Shown: in pieces, positions 33,628 through 41,896 of the stretch
Position numbering within the stretch: the first letter of the stretch is position 1
Layout: each line of letters opens with the position of its first letter
Assembly (NCBI GenBank): GCA_021787395.1
Contig: JAJYLZ010000024.1
Coordinates: 1 to 47,475 of the forward strand
Source: Chloroflexota bacterium
GTDB lineage: Bacteria > Chloroflexota > Limnocylindria > Limnocylindrales > CSP1-4
Length of the DNA: 47,475 nucleotides
Direction of reading: 5' to 3'
Made by a program: the position numbers and the translations under genes
Notes under the pieces: model-generated
Told to the model about the DNA's origin: nothing
Database searches by the model: none
The model's input: the letters and a program-made list of their open reading frames with translations, nothing else

Positions 33628-34983
33628 TTGAGCCGTCAGGTCGCGCAGCACTTCCCGCGAGCGCGCCGGGGACTCGGCCGCCGCACCATCACCGCCCTGC
33701 TGATCGTGCCCCTGCTGATGGGGGCCTTCGCCGGCCACGTCATCGCGCCGCAGGCGGCGTACGCCGACCAGCTCTCCGACGCGCGGGCGCAGCAGAAGGC
33801 GCTGGTCGCCAAGATCGCCCAGGAGAAGGCGCAGATCGCGGCGCTGAACGCGTCGCAGGCCTCGCTGTCGGGGCAGATCAGCCAGACCAAGCAGCAGCTC
33901 GACGGCATCACCGCGAACCTGGCTGCCACGCGCCAGCAGGTCGCCTCCCTGACGGCGGACCTCAAAGCCGTCCAGGCGCAGTACGCCTCGCTGGTCGCCA
34001 GCCTGGCCGACCTCGACGCCCAGCTGACGTCCATCGAGGCGCAGGAGGCGGCGACGCGCACCCAGCTGGGCCAGCACCAGGCCGAGCTGGCGGCCCGGAT
34101 CCAGGTCGCCTACGAGGACCAGCGGACCTCGATGCTCGAGACCCTGCTCTCGGGCGCCTCGTTCACCGACATGCTCGCCGCGATGTCCACCCAACTCGAC
34201 GCCGCGACCCAGGACCAGCAGCTGGCCCAGCAGGTGGCCTCGGACCAGGCGACCCTGCTCTCGCTCCACCAGACCGTCAGCGACACCCGGGGCCAGACGG
34301 ACCTGCTGCGCCAGCAGGTGGCGGTCCAGGGGCAGGCGCTGAACCGCAGGATCTCGGACCTCGCGGCGGCCACCAAGCGGCTCAAGGCGCTCGAGGCCGC
34401 GGCCGCGGCGTCGCTCGCCCAGCAGAACGCGGCCTACGCCAAGATGGCATCCAACAAGGCAGCCCTCGCGAAGGCGCTGGCCAAGGCCGCGGCGGCCCAG
34501 AAGGCCCTCCAGAAGAAGATCGACGCGATCATCGCGGCCCAGGCCCGCCGGGGCGGCATCCCGAGCCAGTACAGCGGGACGCTCATCTGGCCGATGTCGG
34601 GCGCTGTAACCCAGGACTTCGGCTGCACTGGCTTCTGGGCGGAGCCGCCCTACGGCAACTGCGCTCACTACCACAACGGCATCGACCTGGTCGCCCCCTA
34701 CGGAACGCCGGTCCGAGCGGCCGGCGCCGGGCGCGTGGTCTACGTCGGCTGGAACTACGCCGACGGCGCGAACCCGGCCTGGATCGTGATCATCGCCCAC
34801 AGCGGCTCGCTCTCGACCTGGTACGCGCACATGCAGGCGCGATACCCCGTCCGCGCCGGCGACTGGGTCAGCCAGGGCCAGGTGATCGGCTACGAGGGCA
34901 GCACCGGCCACTCGACGGGCGCCCACCTCCACTGGATGGTGGAGTACAACGGCGCGTTCGTGAACCCGCGCCTGTTCATCTAG
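33628..34983 (+). CDS. Secreted coiled-coil M23 peptidase (EnvC/NlpD-like murein hydrolase)
   Basis: A 451-residue exported protein. After a basic N-terminus and the hydrophobic segment ITALLIVPLLMGAFAGHVIA, a signal peptidase site is likely at AAYA-DQ. Residues about 48-300 form a long Ala/Gln-rich coiled coil. The C-terminal domain (about 325-451) is LytM/M23, with the zinc ligands in HNGIDLVAPYG and HLHWMVEYNG. Such proteins cleave peptidoglycan cross-bridges or activate amidases at the division site. I start at TTG 33628, the only start giving a complete signal peptide; the ribosome site (GAGG, 11 bases upstream) is weak. Confidence 0.9.
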   Translation: MSRQVAQHFPRARRGLGRRTITALLIVPLLMGAFAGHVIAPQAAYADQLSDARAQQKALVAKIAQEKAQIAALNASQASLSGQISQTKQQLDGITANLAATRQQVASLTADLKAVQAQYASLVASLADLDAQLTSIEAQEAATRTQLGQHQAELAARIQVAYEDQRTSMLETLLSGASFTDMLAAMSTQLDAATQDQQLAQQVASDQATLLSLHQTVSDTRGQTDLLRQQVAVQGQALNRRISDLAAATKRLKALEAAAAASLAQQNAAYAKMASNKAALAKALAKAAAAQKALQKKIDAIIAAQARRGGIPSQYSGTLIWPMSGAVTQDFGCTGFWAEPPYGNCAHYHNGIDLVAPYGTPVRAAGAGRVVYVGWNYADGANPAWIVIIAHSGSLSTWYAHMQARYPVRAGDWVSQGQVIGYEGSTGHSTGAHLHWMVEYNGAFVNPRLFI

Positions 34984-35025
34984 CCGCCGCGCGCGCCGTC
35001 CCCCGGCGCGCCCCCAGCGCGGTGC

Positions 35026-35054
35026 TAGGATCGCGGCTCAGGCAGACGGGAGGG
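35026..35054 (+). promoter_or_regulatory. Candidate glgC promoter and ribosome site
   Basis: TAGGAT (35026-35031) is a candidate -10 element; GGGAGGG (35048-35054) is a strong ribosome site six bases before the TTG start at 35061, which decides that start. Confidence 0.45.
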
Positions 35055-35060
35055 ACGACG

Positions 35061-36383
35061 TTGGTCAAGCCGGTCATGGCGGTCATCCTCGCGGGCGGCG
35101 AGGGAGAGCGGCTGTCGATCCTGTCCTCGGTCCGGGCCAAGCCGGCCGTGCCGTTCGGGGGCAAGTACCGGATCATCGACTTCACGCTGTCCAACTGCGT
35201 CAACTCCGGGATCACCGACGTGATGGTCCTGACGCAGTACAACCCCCGCTCGCTCAACGACCACATCGGCCTCGGGCGCCCGTGGGACCTCGACCGCAAC
35301 ACCGGCGGCGTCAAGCTGCTCCAGCCGTACGTCAAGCGGGGGCGCGTCGCCGAGTGGTACCGCGGCACCGCGGACGCCGTGCTCCAGAACTTCAACGTCA
35401 TCGAGCACGACGCCGGGGACACGGTCCTCATCCTGGCCGGCGACCACATCTACAAGATGGACTACACGCCGTTCATCGCGGCGCACCGGCGCCACCGCGC
35501 CGACGTCACGATCGCGGTGCGGCGCGTGCCGCTGTCCGAGGCCACCCGGATGGGCATCCTGGCCATGGACGACCAGGACCGGATCACCGAGTGGCAGGAG
35601 AAGCCCAAGCAGCCCAAGAGCGACCTCGCCTCGATGGGCGTGTACGTGTTCTCCAAGCGGGCGCTGCGGCGCTTCCTGTCCGAGGAACTCACCGACTTCG
35701 GCAGCAACGTCGTGCCCGCCATGCTCGAGGCGGGGGCCCGCGTGTACGGCTACCGGTTCGACGGCTACTGGCAGGACGTGGGCACGATCCAGACGTTCTG
35801 GGAGGCCAACGTGGCGCTCCTCGACGACAACCCCGAGCTGGACCTGTACGACCGCGAGTGGCTGATCCACACGAAGTCCGAGGAGCGCGCTCCGGCCAAG
35901 GTCGGGCCGACCGCGCAGGTGCACCGGAGCCTCATCTCGCACGGCTGCGTGATCAACGGCACGGTGGTCAACAGCGTGCTCTCGCCGGGCGTGCGCGTGG
36001 ACGTCGGCGCGGTGGTCCGCGACTCGATCCTGATGTTCGACACGGTGATCCGCAGCGGCGCCGTGGTGGACCGGGCGATCCTGGACAAGGAGGTCACGGT
36101 CGGCCAGGGCGCGATCGTGGGCGACGGCCCCGACTTCGACACGCCGAACAAGATGGAGCCCGGGCGCCTCAACACGGGCATCACCGTGGTCGGCAAGCAG
36201 TCGGTCGTCCCGCGCGGCGTGCGGCTCGGCCGCAACGTCAAGGTCGGCTACCAGGTGCGGTCCTCGGACTACGCGTCCCGGACCGTCCGGTCCGGGGGCA
36301 CCGTGGAGCGCCGCGTGGAACGGCCCCGCGCCGCGTCCGGGATTGCGCGCGAGTCGGACGACGAGGGCGCCGTCGGCGGCTGA
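35061..36383 (+). CDS. glgC: Glucose-1-phosphate adenylyltransferase
   Basis: A 440-residue ADP-glucose synthase, the committed step of bacterial glycogen synthesis. The nucleotidyltransferase domain shows AVILAGGEGERLSILSSVRAKPAVPFGGKYRIIDFTLSN, the WYRGTADAV catalytic region, ILAGDHIYKMDY, and EKPKQP; a left-handed beta-helix covers residues from about 300. The length is near the usual 400-430, with a polar C-terminal tail. TTG 35061 is chosen from the strong ribosome site. A phosphoglucomutase that could supply its substrate is encoded 7 kb downstream. Confidence 0.95.
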   Translation: MVKPVMAVILAGGEGERLSILSSVRAKPAVPFGGKYRIIDFTLSNCVNSGITDVMVLTQYNPRSLNDHIGLGRPWDLDRNTGGVKLLQPYVKRGRVAEWYRGTADAVLQNFNVIEHDAGDTVLILAGDHIYKMDYTPFIAAHRRHRADVTIAVRRVPLSEATRMGILAMDDQDRITEWQEKPKQPKSDLASMGVYVFSKRALRRFLSEELTDFGSNVVPAMLEAGARVYGYRFDGYWQDVGTIQTFWEANVALLDDNPELDLYDREWLIHTKSEERAPAKVGPTAQVHRSLISHGCVINGTVVNSVLSPGVRVDVGAVVRDSILMFDTVIRSGAVVDRAILDKEVTVGQGAIVGDGPDFDTPNKMEPGRLNTGITVVGKQSVVPRGVRLGRNVKVGYQVRSSDYASRTVRSGGTVERRVERPRAASGIARESDDEGAVGG

Positions 36384-36513
36384 CGGCCGACGGGTCGCGC
36401 CGGCCGGGCCCATCGGCGCGGCAGGGCGCGTCGACCGCGTCTACCGGCCCGCCGGGTGGCGGCCGAGCGCCACGCTACCCGTGGCCGCCGCCGACGGGTC
36501 GGGACGCCTCGGG

Positions 36514-36519
36514 TAGACT
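36514..36519 (+). promoter_or_regulatory. -10-like hexamer for a possible leaderless transcript
   Basis: TAGACT lies seven bases before the ATG at 36527 and there is no ribosome-binding site, which is what a leaderless mRNA would look like. Confidence 0.4.
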
Positions 36520-36526
36520 CCCGCCC

Positions 36527-38515
36527 ATGTCGCTACCCCAGCGGGCATCCGCGCTGGCCCTCGCGGCCGCCGTGATGGGGCTGCTGCTCGGCCCCCTCGG
36601 GGCCATCCCGGCTCCTGCCGCACAGGCCGCCAGCACCGACCTCACGGTGGTCACGAGCGCGCGCTACACGGTCCAGCCGGACCAGCAGCGGGTGCGCGTC
36701 GTGGTGGACGCCACCGTCGCCAACCACCGCGCCGACACGCTCACCAACCGCTTCTACTACGACCACGCCTTCCTCGCCGTCCAGCCCGGCGCCGCCAGCC
36801 CGTCGGTCGTGTCCGGCCCCAACGGCGCTTCGGTCGTCGTGTCCTCGCGGTCCACCGACGCCACCATCCTGCGGCTGAACTTCGGCGCCAAGGTGTACGG
36901 CGGCCACAGCACGAGCTTCCGCTTCGCGTTCAACCTGGTCGACTCCGGCAGCGCCGCCCGCCGCCTGATCCGCGTCGGCACCAGCCTGATCACCTTCCCG
37001 GTGTGGGCGTACGCGTCCGACGGCGCCACCGGCAGCAGCGTCGTCGTGCACTTCCCGAAGGGCTATGACGTGACCGTGGAATCGGGCGCCTTCGCGTCCC
37101 AGTCGCAGGCCTCGGACGGCGGCGTCAACCTGGTCTCGGGCGCCCTCGCCAGCCCGCTCGCGTTCTTCGCCTACGTCTCGGCCCAGCAGCCGGCCACGTA
37201 CCGCACGTCCCAGCTCGAGGTGGCCGTGCCGGGTGGAACGATCGCGCTCACCCTCCAGGGCTGGAAGGACGACCCGACGTGGGCCGGGCGCGTGGGCAGT
37301 CTGTTCAGCCGGGCGCTGCCGGTGCTGGCGGCCGACATCGGCCTGCCCTGGCCCCACGACACCCCGGTCGTCGTGCAGGAGGCCGTGAGCCGGAGCACCG
37401 GCGGGTTCGCCGGCCTGTACGACCCTCAGGCCGGCCAGATTCAGGTGGCCTACTGGGCGAGCGACTCGGTGATCGTCCACGAGGCGGCGCACGGCTGGTT
37501 CAACGGCAACCTGGTCGCCGACCGGTGGGCCGCCGAGGGGTTCGCGAGCCTGTACGCGCAGCAGGCGCTGACGGCCCTCAAGATCAAGTCGTCACCGCCC
37601 CAGCTGACGGCCAAGGTCAAGGCGGCCGCCTTCCCGCTCAATGCCTGGCCCGCCCAGCCCGCGCCGGCGTCCGCGTCGGAGTCGTACGGCTACGCGGGCT
37701 CATACGCGCTCGCCGCGCTCATCGCCAAGCGGGCGGGCGCCGCCGCGCTCGCCCGCGTCTGGGCCGACGCGCTGGGGCACATCGGCGCCTACCAGCCGCC
37801 CGCAGGGCAGGGGACCGAAGGCCCCGAGACCGTCGACGGGCCGCCCGACTGGCGGGGGCTGCTCGACCTGCTCGAGACCGAGACCGGCAAGGACTTCACC
37901 GACCTCTGGCGGGCGTGGGTCGTCCGGCCCGGCGAGGCCGATCTGCTGGACCAGCGGACGGCCGCCCAGGCGGCCTACCGCGCGACGCTGGCGGTGGCGC
38001 GCGGCTGGGCCCTGCCCCGATCAGTGCGTGACGCGCTGAGGGCTTGGCAGTTCGGCACCGCCGAGTCGCTGCTGGCCGACGCCCGCCAGGTGCTCTCGGC
38101 GCGGTCGGTCCTGGAGTCGGACGCGGCGGCCGCCGGGCTGACGCCGCCGGCCACCGTCAGGAGCCTGTTCGAGGCCGGCAACCTGCAGGGGGCCATGAAC
38201 GAGGCGCAGGACGAGCGGCAGGCGATCGCGGCGATCGGCGCTGCGGCGGCTGATCGCGCCAGCGCGGCGGGCATCGTGGACGCGGTCGGGCTGATCGGCG
38301 CGAGCCCGGACCGGGACCTCGCCGCGGCCCAGGGCGCGCTGGCCTCGGGCGACCCGGTCTCCGCGCTCGCGGACGCGGGCGCGGCGTCGCGCGCGTGGAC
38401 TGACGCCCAGGGCGAGGGCCGGCGCCGCCTGCTCATGGGCGTCGCGCTCGTGCTGGCGGTCGGCGCGCTCGGTGCGTCGCTGCTGAGCCGACTGCGGCAG
38501 TCGCGCCGGGCGTGA
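36527..38515 (+). CDS. Exported gluzincin-like (M1/M61-type) metalloprotease homologue, membrane-anchored
   Basis: A 662-residue protein with a signal peptide (ALALAAAVMGLLLGPLGAIPAPAAQA) and a C-terminal membrane helix (LLMGVALVLAVGALGASLL) followed by a basic end, so the bulk is outside the cell. Residues 40-220 look like a beta-rich domain. The zinc motif HEAAH is at 318-322, and a WAAEGFASLYA segment follows, equivalent to the M1 glutamate helix. Here only 14 residues separate the second His from Glu337, versus 18 in classical M1 peptidases. The C-terminal third is Ala-rich and helical. Substrate unknown; activity depends on whether Glu337 is the third ligand. Confidence 0.8.
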   Translation: MSLPQRASALALAAAVMGLLLGPLGAIPAPAAQAASTDLTVVTSARYTVQPDQQRVRVVVDATVANHRADTLTNRFYYDHAFLAVQPGAASPSVVSGPNGASVVVSSRSTDATILRLNFGAKVYGGHSTSFRFAFNLVDSGSAARRLIRVGTSLITFPVWAYASDGATGSSVVVHFPKGYDVTVESGAFASQSQASDGGVNLVSGALASPLAFFAYVSAQQPATYRTSQLEVAVPGGTIALTLQGWKDDPTWAGRVGSLFSRALPVLAADIGLPWPHDTPVVVQEAVSRSTGGFAGLYDPQAGQIQVAYWASDSVIVHEAAHGWFNGNLVADRWAAEGFASLYAQQALTALKIKSSPPQLTAKVKAAAFPLNAWPAQPAPASASESYGYAGSYALAALIAKRAGAAALARVWADALGHIGAYQPPAGQGTEGPETVDGPPDWRGLLDLLETETGKDFTDLWRAWVVRPGEADLLDQRTAAQAAYRATLAVARGWALPRSVRDALRAWQFGTAESLLADARQVLSARSVLESDAAAAGLTPPATVRSLFEAGNLQGAMNEAQDERQAIAAIGAAAADRASAAGIVDAVGLIGASPDRDLAAAQGALASGDPVSALADAGAASRAWTDAQGEGRRRLLMGVALVLAVGALGASLLSRLRQSRRA

Positions 38516-38582
38516 CGCCGGCCCTCCACCGGCGGCCGCCAGACGCCAGGCCTTCGGCCCCGGCCGCCCCGGACACGTACCC

Positions 38583-38588
38583 TATACT
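38583..38588 (+). promoter_or_regulatory. -10-like hexamer upstream of nicotinate phosphoribosyltransferase
   Basis: TATACT, five of six consensus bases, lies eight bases before a GTG (38597) and about 110 bases before the likely gene start. No clear -35 is present. Confidence 0.4.
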
Positions 38589-38654
38589 CGCCGCCAGTGC
38601 CACGGCTGGGGTGCCGCCCGAGCCCCCGCCGGACGGCCGGGACGAAGGAGCGCA

Positions 38655-38696
38655 ATGATCGCCATGGCCGGTGCACGCGACGCGGCGAGCGCCTGA
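38655..38696 (+). CDS. Possible 13-residue leader peptide
   Basis: AAGGAG (38645-38650) precedes an ATG at 38655 that opens a short frame, MIAMAGARDAASA, whose TGA stop shares its last base with the ATG of the next gene (TGATG). The strong ribosome site belongs to this mini-ORF rather than to the enzyme gene, suggesting coupled translation. No similarity is claimed and it could be incidental. Confidence 0.35.
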   Translation: MIAMAGARDAASA

Positions 38697-39715
38697 TGGG
38701 CCTGCAGCGCACCCGACCATCCACCGAGATCCTCTCGGGCGCCACCGCCGACGTCTACTTCGCGCGGGCGAGCCGGATCCTCGACCGGGAAGGCGTCGAC
38801 CCCGTCGTGACGATGGAGGTCTTCTGCCGCGAGGACGCCGTGCTGTGCGGCATCGGCGAGGCCACGAACCTGATCGGCCACGTGCTCGCCAACGAGCCGA
38901 GCGCCGTCGTGGAGGCGATGCAGGACGGCGACCTGGTGACGCCCAAGGAGGTCGTGCTCCGGATCCGCGCCCGCTACCGTGCCTTCGCGCTGTACGAGAC
39001 CGCCGTGCTGGGCATGCTGTCGCAGTCCACGGGCTGGGCCACGGCGGCCCGCCGCTGCGTCGAGGCGGCGGCCCCCAAGCCGGTCATCTCGTTCGGCGCC
39101 CGCCACGTGCACCCGGACATCACCGACGTGCTGGACTACGCGGCCATCGTCGGCGGCTGCGTGGGCGCGTCGACGCCCGCAGGCGCCCGGCTGGCGGGGC
39201 TCAACCCGACCGGCACCATGCCCCACTCGCTGGTGCTCATCTTCGGCGACACCGTGCGGGCCGCCGAGGCGTTCGACCGCGACATGCCGCCCGACGTGCC
39301 CCGCATCGTGCTCGTGGACACGTTCAAGGACGAGGCGGAGGAGGCGCTCCGCGTCGCCCACGCCCTGGGCGACCGCCTGTACGGGATCCGCCTCGACACG
39401 CCGTCGGAGCGCGGGCGCGTGACGGCGGACCTGGTCACCGAGATCCGTGCCCGGCTGGACATGGAGGGCTTCGGCCACGTGACCATCGTGGTCTCGGGCG
39501 GCCTCAACCCGGACCGGATCCGGCACTTCAAGGACAAGGGCGCCCCGGTGGACTCGTTCGCCGTCGGCAGCTACATCTCCGGGGCCGCGCCCATCGACTT
39601 CACCGGCGACATCAAGGAGATCGACGGCAGGCCGATCGCCAAGCGGGGCCGCATCCCGGGCATCACCGACAGCCCCCGGCTGCAGCCGCTCGACCTGGTC
39701 GCCTGGCGCGAGTAG
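38696..39715 (+). CDS. pncB: Nicotinate phosphoribosyltransferase
   Basis: A 339-residue enzyme of the NAPRTase family, converting nicotinate and PRPP to nicotinate mononucleotide for NAD synthesis. Typical motifs are FCREDAVLCGI, ISFGARHVHPDI, GTMPHSLVLIFGD, GIRLDTPSERG and IVVSGGLNPDRI. It belongs to the shorter class of about 340-390 residues found in archaea and some bacteria. I chose ATG 38696, coupled to a leader ORF; a longer frame from GTG 38597 reads low-complexity Arg-rich sequence. Confidence 0.88.
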   Translation: MGLQRTRPSTEILSGATADVYFARASRILDREGVDPVVTMEVFCREDAVLCGIGEATNLIGHVLANEPSAVVEAMQDGDLVTPKEVVLRIRARYRAFALYETAVLGMLSQSTGWATAARRCVEAAAPKPVISFGARHVHPDITDVLDYAAIVGGCVGASTPAGARLAGLNPTGTMPHSLVLIFGDTVRAAEAFDRDMPPDVPRIVLVDTFKDEAEEALRVAHALGDRLYGIRLDTPSERGRVTADLVTEIRARLDMEGFGHVTIVVSGGLNPDRIRHFKDKGAPVDSFAVGSYISGAAPIDFTGDIKEIDGRPIAKRGRIPGITDSPRLQPLDLVAWRE

Positions 39716-39747
39716 CCCTCCCCCGCCGTCCGTGCGAGGATCCGTCC

Positions 39748-40194
39748 ATGCAGGACGACGCGCCCCCGCCCCGCGACCCGCCCGAGCTTGACGGCGAGCC
39801 GTCGCCGGACGACTCGGAGTCCGCCTATGAGCTGCTCCAGCGCGGCCGCGCCCTGATGCGGCAGCGGCACAACGCCCAGGCGGCCGTGGTGCTCGAGCGG
39901 GCGGCCCGGCTGGAGCCCGGCCGGGGCTCGATCCTGGAGGCGCTCGGCCGCGCCGCGTTCAACGCCGGGCACCACGAGCAGGCCCGCGAGGTGTTCGCGG
40001 CGCTGCTGGACGTGGACCCCTCGTCGCACTACGGCCACTACGCGCTGGCGCAGAGCCTGCGCAAGGTGGGGCGACCCTCGGAGGCGGTCACGCACCTCCG
40101 GCTCGCCTGCGCGCTGGACCCCGAGTCCGGGCTCTACCGGGGCGCGCTGGCGCGGGCGGTGGCGGCCATGCCCGACCCGCTCGAGGACCGCTGA
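39748..40194 (+). CDS. Tetratricopeptide repeat protein
   Basis: A 148-residue soluble protein with an acidic, Pro-rich N-terminus (residues 1-25) and about three TPR units: AYELLQRGRALMRQRHNAQAAVVLERAARLEP, ILEALGRAAFNAGHHEQAREVFAALLDVDP and HYALAQSLRKVGRPSEAVTHLRLACALDP. GAGG precedes ATG 39748 by eight bases. It follows the nicotinate phosphoribosyltransferase by 32 bases. It is likely a protein-protein adaptor; partner unknown. Confidence 0.88.
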   Translation: MQDDAPPPRDPPELDGEPSPDDSESAYELLQRGRALMRQRHNAQAAVVLERAARLEPGRGSILEALGRAAFNAGHHEQAREVFAALLDVDPSSHYGHYALAQSLRKVGRPSEAVTHLRLACALDPESGLYRGALARAVAAMPDPLEDR

Positions 40195-40221
40195 GCCCGG
40201 TCCGGGGCCAGCGCGCGACCG

Positions 40222-40238
40222 CCGCCGCGGAACGGCGG
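40222..40238. terminator. Small hairpin between convergent genes
   Basis: CCGCCG-CGGAA-CGGCGG, a 6-bp stem and 5-base loop, lies in the 51 bases between the TPR gene and the convergent acetyltransferase gene. No T-tract; low confidence. Confidence 0.3.
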
Positions 40239-40245
40239 GGCCGGC

Positions 40246-41190
40246 TCAGGGGGCGTCGGCTCCGGCGGCCACGGTCCAGTGCGGCCACTCGAAGCCGAAC
40301 CTGAAGCCGAGGTCGGAGTACAGGCGGAGGGCGCTCGCGTTCTCGCCCTCGACCGCCAGCACGGCTGACCGGGCGCCTCGGCGCCGCAGCTCCGCGATGC
40401 CCCAGCTGGTCACCGCCCGGCCGAGGCCCTGCCCGCGCCAGCCGCGGTCCACCCCCAGCAGGCGGATCTCGCCCGACGGCGTCCCGCCGGCGGCCGTGAA
40501 GGGATGGACGCGGCAGAAGGCCACCATCACGCCCGACGAGGCGTCCTCCGCGATCAGGACCGCGGTGGGGTCGAAGGCCGGCGACGCGTTGACCCGTCGC
40601 GTCTCGGCGACCGAGAGCTCGATGGGCGAGGGGTGGTCCGCGAAGACCCGGTTGACGAGCGCCACGAACGCCTCTTCGTCCCGGCCGACCCGGAGCGCGC
40701 GCAGCGTGACCGACCGCGGGAACGCGGGGTCGCCCACCGCGTCCATGGCCTCCCGCCCCATTCGCATCTGCCACAGCGAGGATGTGTAGCGCATCCCGCA
40801 CGCCGTCGCGAACGCCTCGGCGTCGGGGCGCCTCGGGACCCACAGGCGGAGCCGGTCCCGTCCCGCCGCCGCCGCGAGCCCGCGTCCGGCCCCGACGAGC
40901 AGCCGCCCGATGCCGCGCCGCCGGAAGGCCGGGACGACCTTGAGGTCGTCGTCCGCGGGGATCACCCAGCCCGCCAGCCGGCCGTCCACCACGGCCACCG
41001 CGCAGGAGCCCGGGTTGGGCGCCAGCCGTTCGGCCGCGTGCTCCACCTGGTAGCGCTCCATCCCGTCGCACTCGCCCCGCTCGAAGGCCGCGAGCATCTC
41101 CCCGAGGATCGCCGTCGCGTCGCCGGGCTCCAGGGCGCGAACGGCGGCAGCCGCGTGGGCCCCGCCTCGAGCCGTCGTCTCAGTGAACAT
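40246..41190 (-). CDS. Tandem GNAT-domain N-acetyltransferase
   Basis: A 314-residue protein with two acetyltransferase domains. The N-terminal one contains VVPAFRRRGIGRLLVGAG (about residues 84-101). The C-terminal one is more canonical, with LLGVDRGWRGQGLGRAVTSWGI for acetyl-CoA binding and ALRLYSDLGF. Length and arrangement resemble mycothiol synthase MshD, but I do not see enough to assign that activity. ATG 41190 is preceded, in gene orientation, by a run of nine G that could act as ribosome site. The gene lies 27 bases behind the Nudix gene. Confidence 0.85.
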   Translation of the reverse strand: MFTETTARGGAHAAAAVRALEPGDATAILGEMLAAFERGECDGMERYQVEHAAERLAPNPGSCAVAVVDGRLAGWVIPADDDLKVVPAFRRRGIGRLLVGAGRGLAAAAGRDRLRLWVPRRPDAEAFATACGMRYTSSLWQMRMGREAMDAVGDPAFPRSVTLRALRVGRDEEAFVALVNRVFADHPSPIELSVAETRRVNASPAFDPTAVLIAEDASSGVMVAFCRVHPFTAAGGTPSGEIRLLGVDRGWRGQGLGRAVTSWGIAELRRRGARSAVLAVEGENASALRLYSDLGFRFGFEWPHWTVAAGADAP

Positions 41191-41217
41191 GTCCCCCCCC
41201 CAAACCTCGCCTTGTCG

Positions 41218-41820
41218 TCAGGACCCGCCCGAGCCGCGGAGCCGATCCAGCCACAGCAGGCCGAGGATCGACTTGGCGTCGGCGATCGCCCCGCCCTCGA
41301 CCAGGGCGAGCGCCTCCTCCAGGGGCAGGTAATGCAGTTCCAGCTCCTCGTCGTCGTCGGGCGCCAGTCGCGAATCGTCAGCCACGGCGGTGAGGCCCGT
41401 GGCGAGGTACAGGTGCATCAGCTCCGACGCGAACCCCGGCGCGGTCCAGAACGTGGCGAGCTTGCGCCAGGACCCCGCCCGGTGGCCAGTCTCCTCCTCG
41501 AGCTCGCGGCGGGCTGCGGCATCCGGGTCCTCCGTGACGCCGTCGTGGACGTCCAGCGTCCCGGCCGGGATCTCGAGCAGGGCCCGCCCGGCGGCGACCC
41601 GCCACTGGCGGACCAGCAGGACGCGGCCCTCGCCGTCCACGGCGAGCACCGCCACCGCGCCCGGGTGCGCCACGAGATCGCGCTGGCCGCGGCTCCCGTC
41701 CGCGCGCTCGATGGTGTCCACGTGGAACACCATGTACTTCCCGCGGTACACGACCTCTGACGCCACCACGCGCTCGGCGAGCGGGTCGTCGCCCGGGGCG
41801 GCTGCCGGGTCGCGGGTCAT
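41218..41820 (-). CDS. Nudix hydrolase, ADP-ribose pyrophosphatase type
   Basis: A 200-residue hydrolase of nucleoside diphosphate derivatives. The catalytic part of the Nudix box, REL-EEETGH preceded by EDPDAAAR, is intact. The segment before it (PAGTLDVHDGVT) is a few residues longer than the strict GX5E spacing. The VLLVRQWRVAAGRALLEIPAG strand is typical of ADP-ribose pyrophosphatases, as is TAPGFASELMHLYLA. It lies between the ABC ATPase and acetyltransferase genes on the same strand. Confidence 0.88.
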   Translation of the reverse strand: MTRDPAAAPGDDPLAERVVASEVVYRGKYMVFHVDTIERADGSRGQRDLVAHPGAVAVLAVDGEGRVLLVRQWRVAAGRALLEIPAGTLDVHDGVTEDPDAAARRELEEETGHRAGSWRKLATFWTAPGFASELMHLYLATGLTAVADDSRLAPDDDEELELHYLPLEEALALVEGGAIADAKSILGLLWLDRLRGSGGS

Positions 41821-41843
41821 GCTGCGGGCCTCCGTGATGCAGA

Positions 41844-41876
41844 ACGGCCGACCCGCCGAGGCGGCGGGCCGGCCGT
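41844..41876 (-). terminator. Hairpin between ABC ATPase and Nudix genes
   Basis: A 15-bp stem with one mismatch (41844-41858 against 41862-41876; arms ACGGCCGACCCGCCG and CGGCGGGCCGGCCGT) with loop AGG lies in the 76 bases after the ATPase stop. There is no T-tract; probable terminator or processing point. Confidence 0.5.
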
Positions 41877-41896
41877 GCGGGTTCGCTCGATCCGGG

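Noticed and set aside
40246..41190. Naming the double-GNAT protein mycothiol synthase
   Set aside because: Length and two-domain layout fit, but no diagnostic residues can be verified and no other mycothiol genes are nearby.
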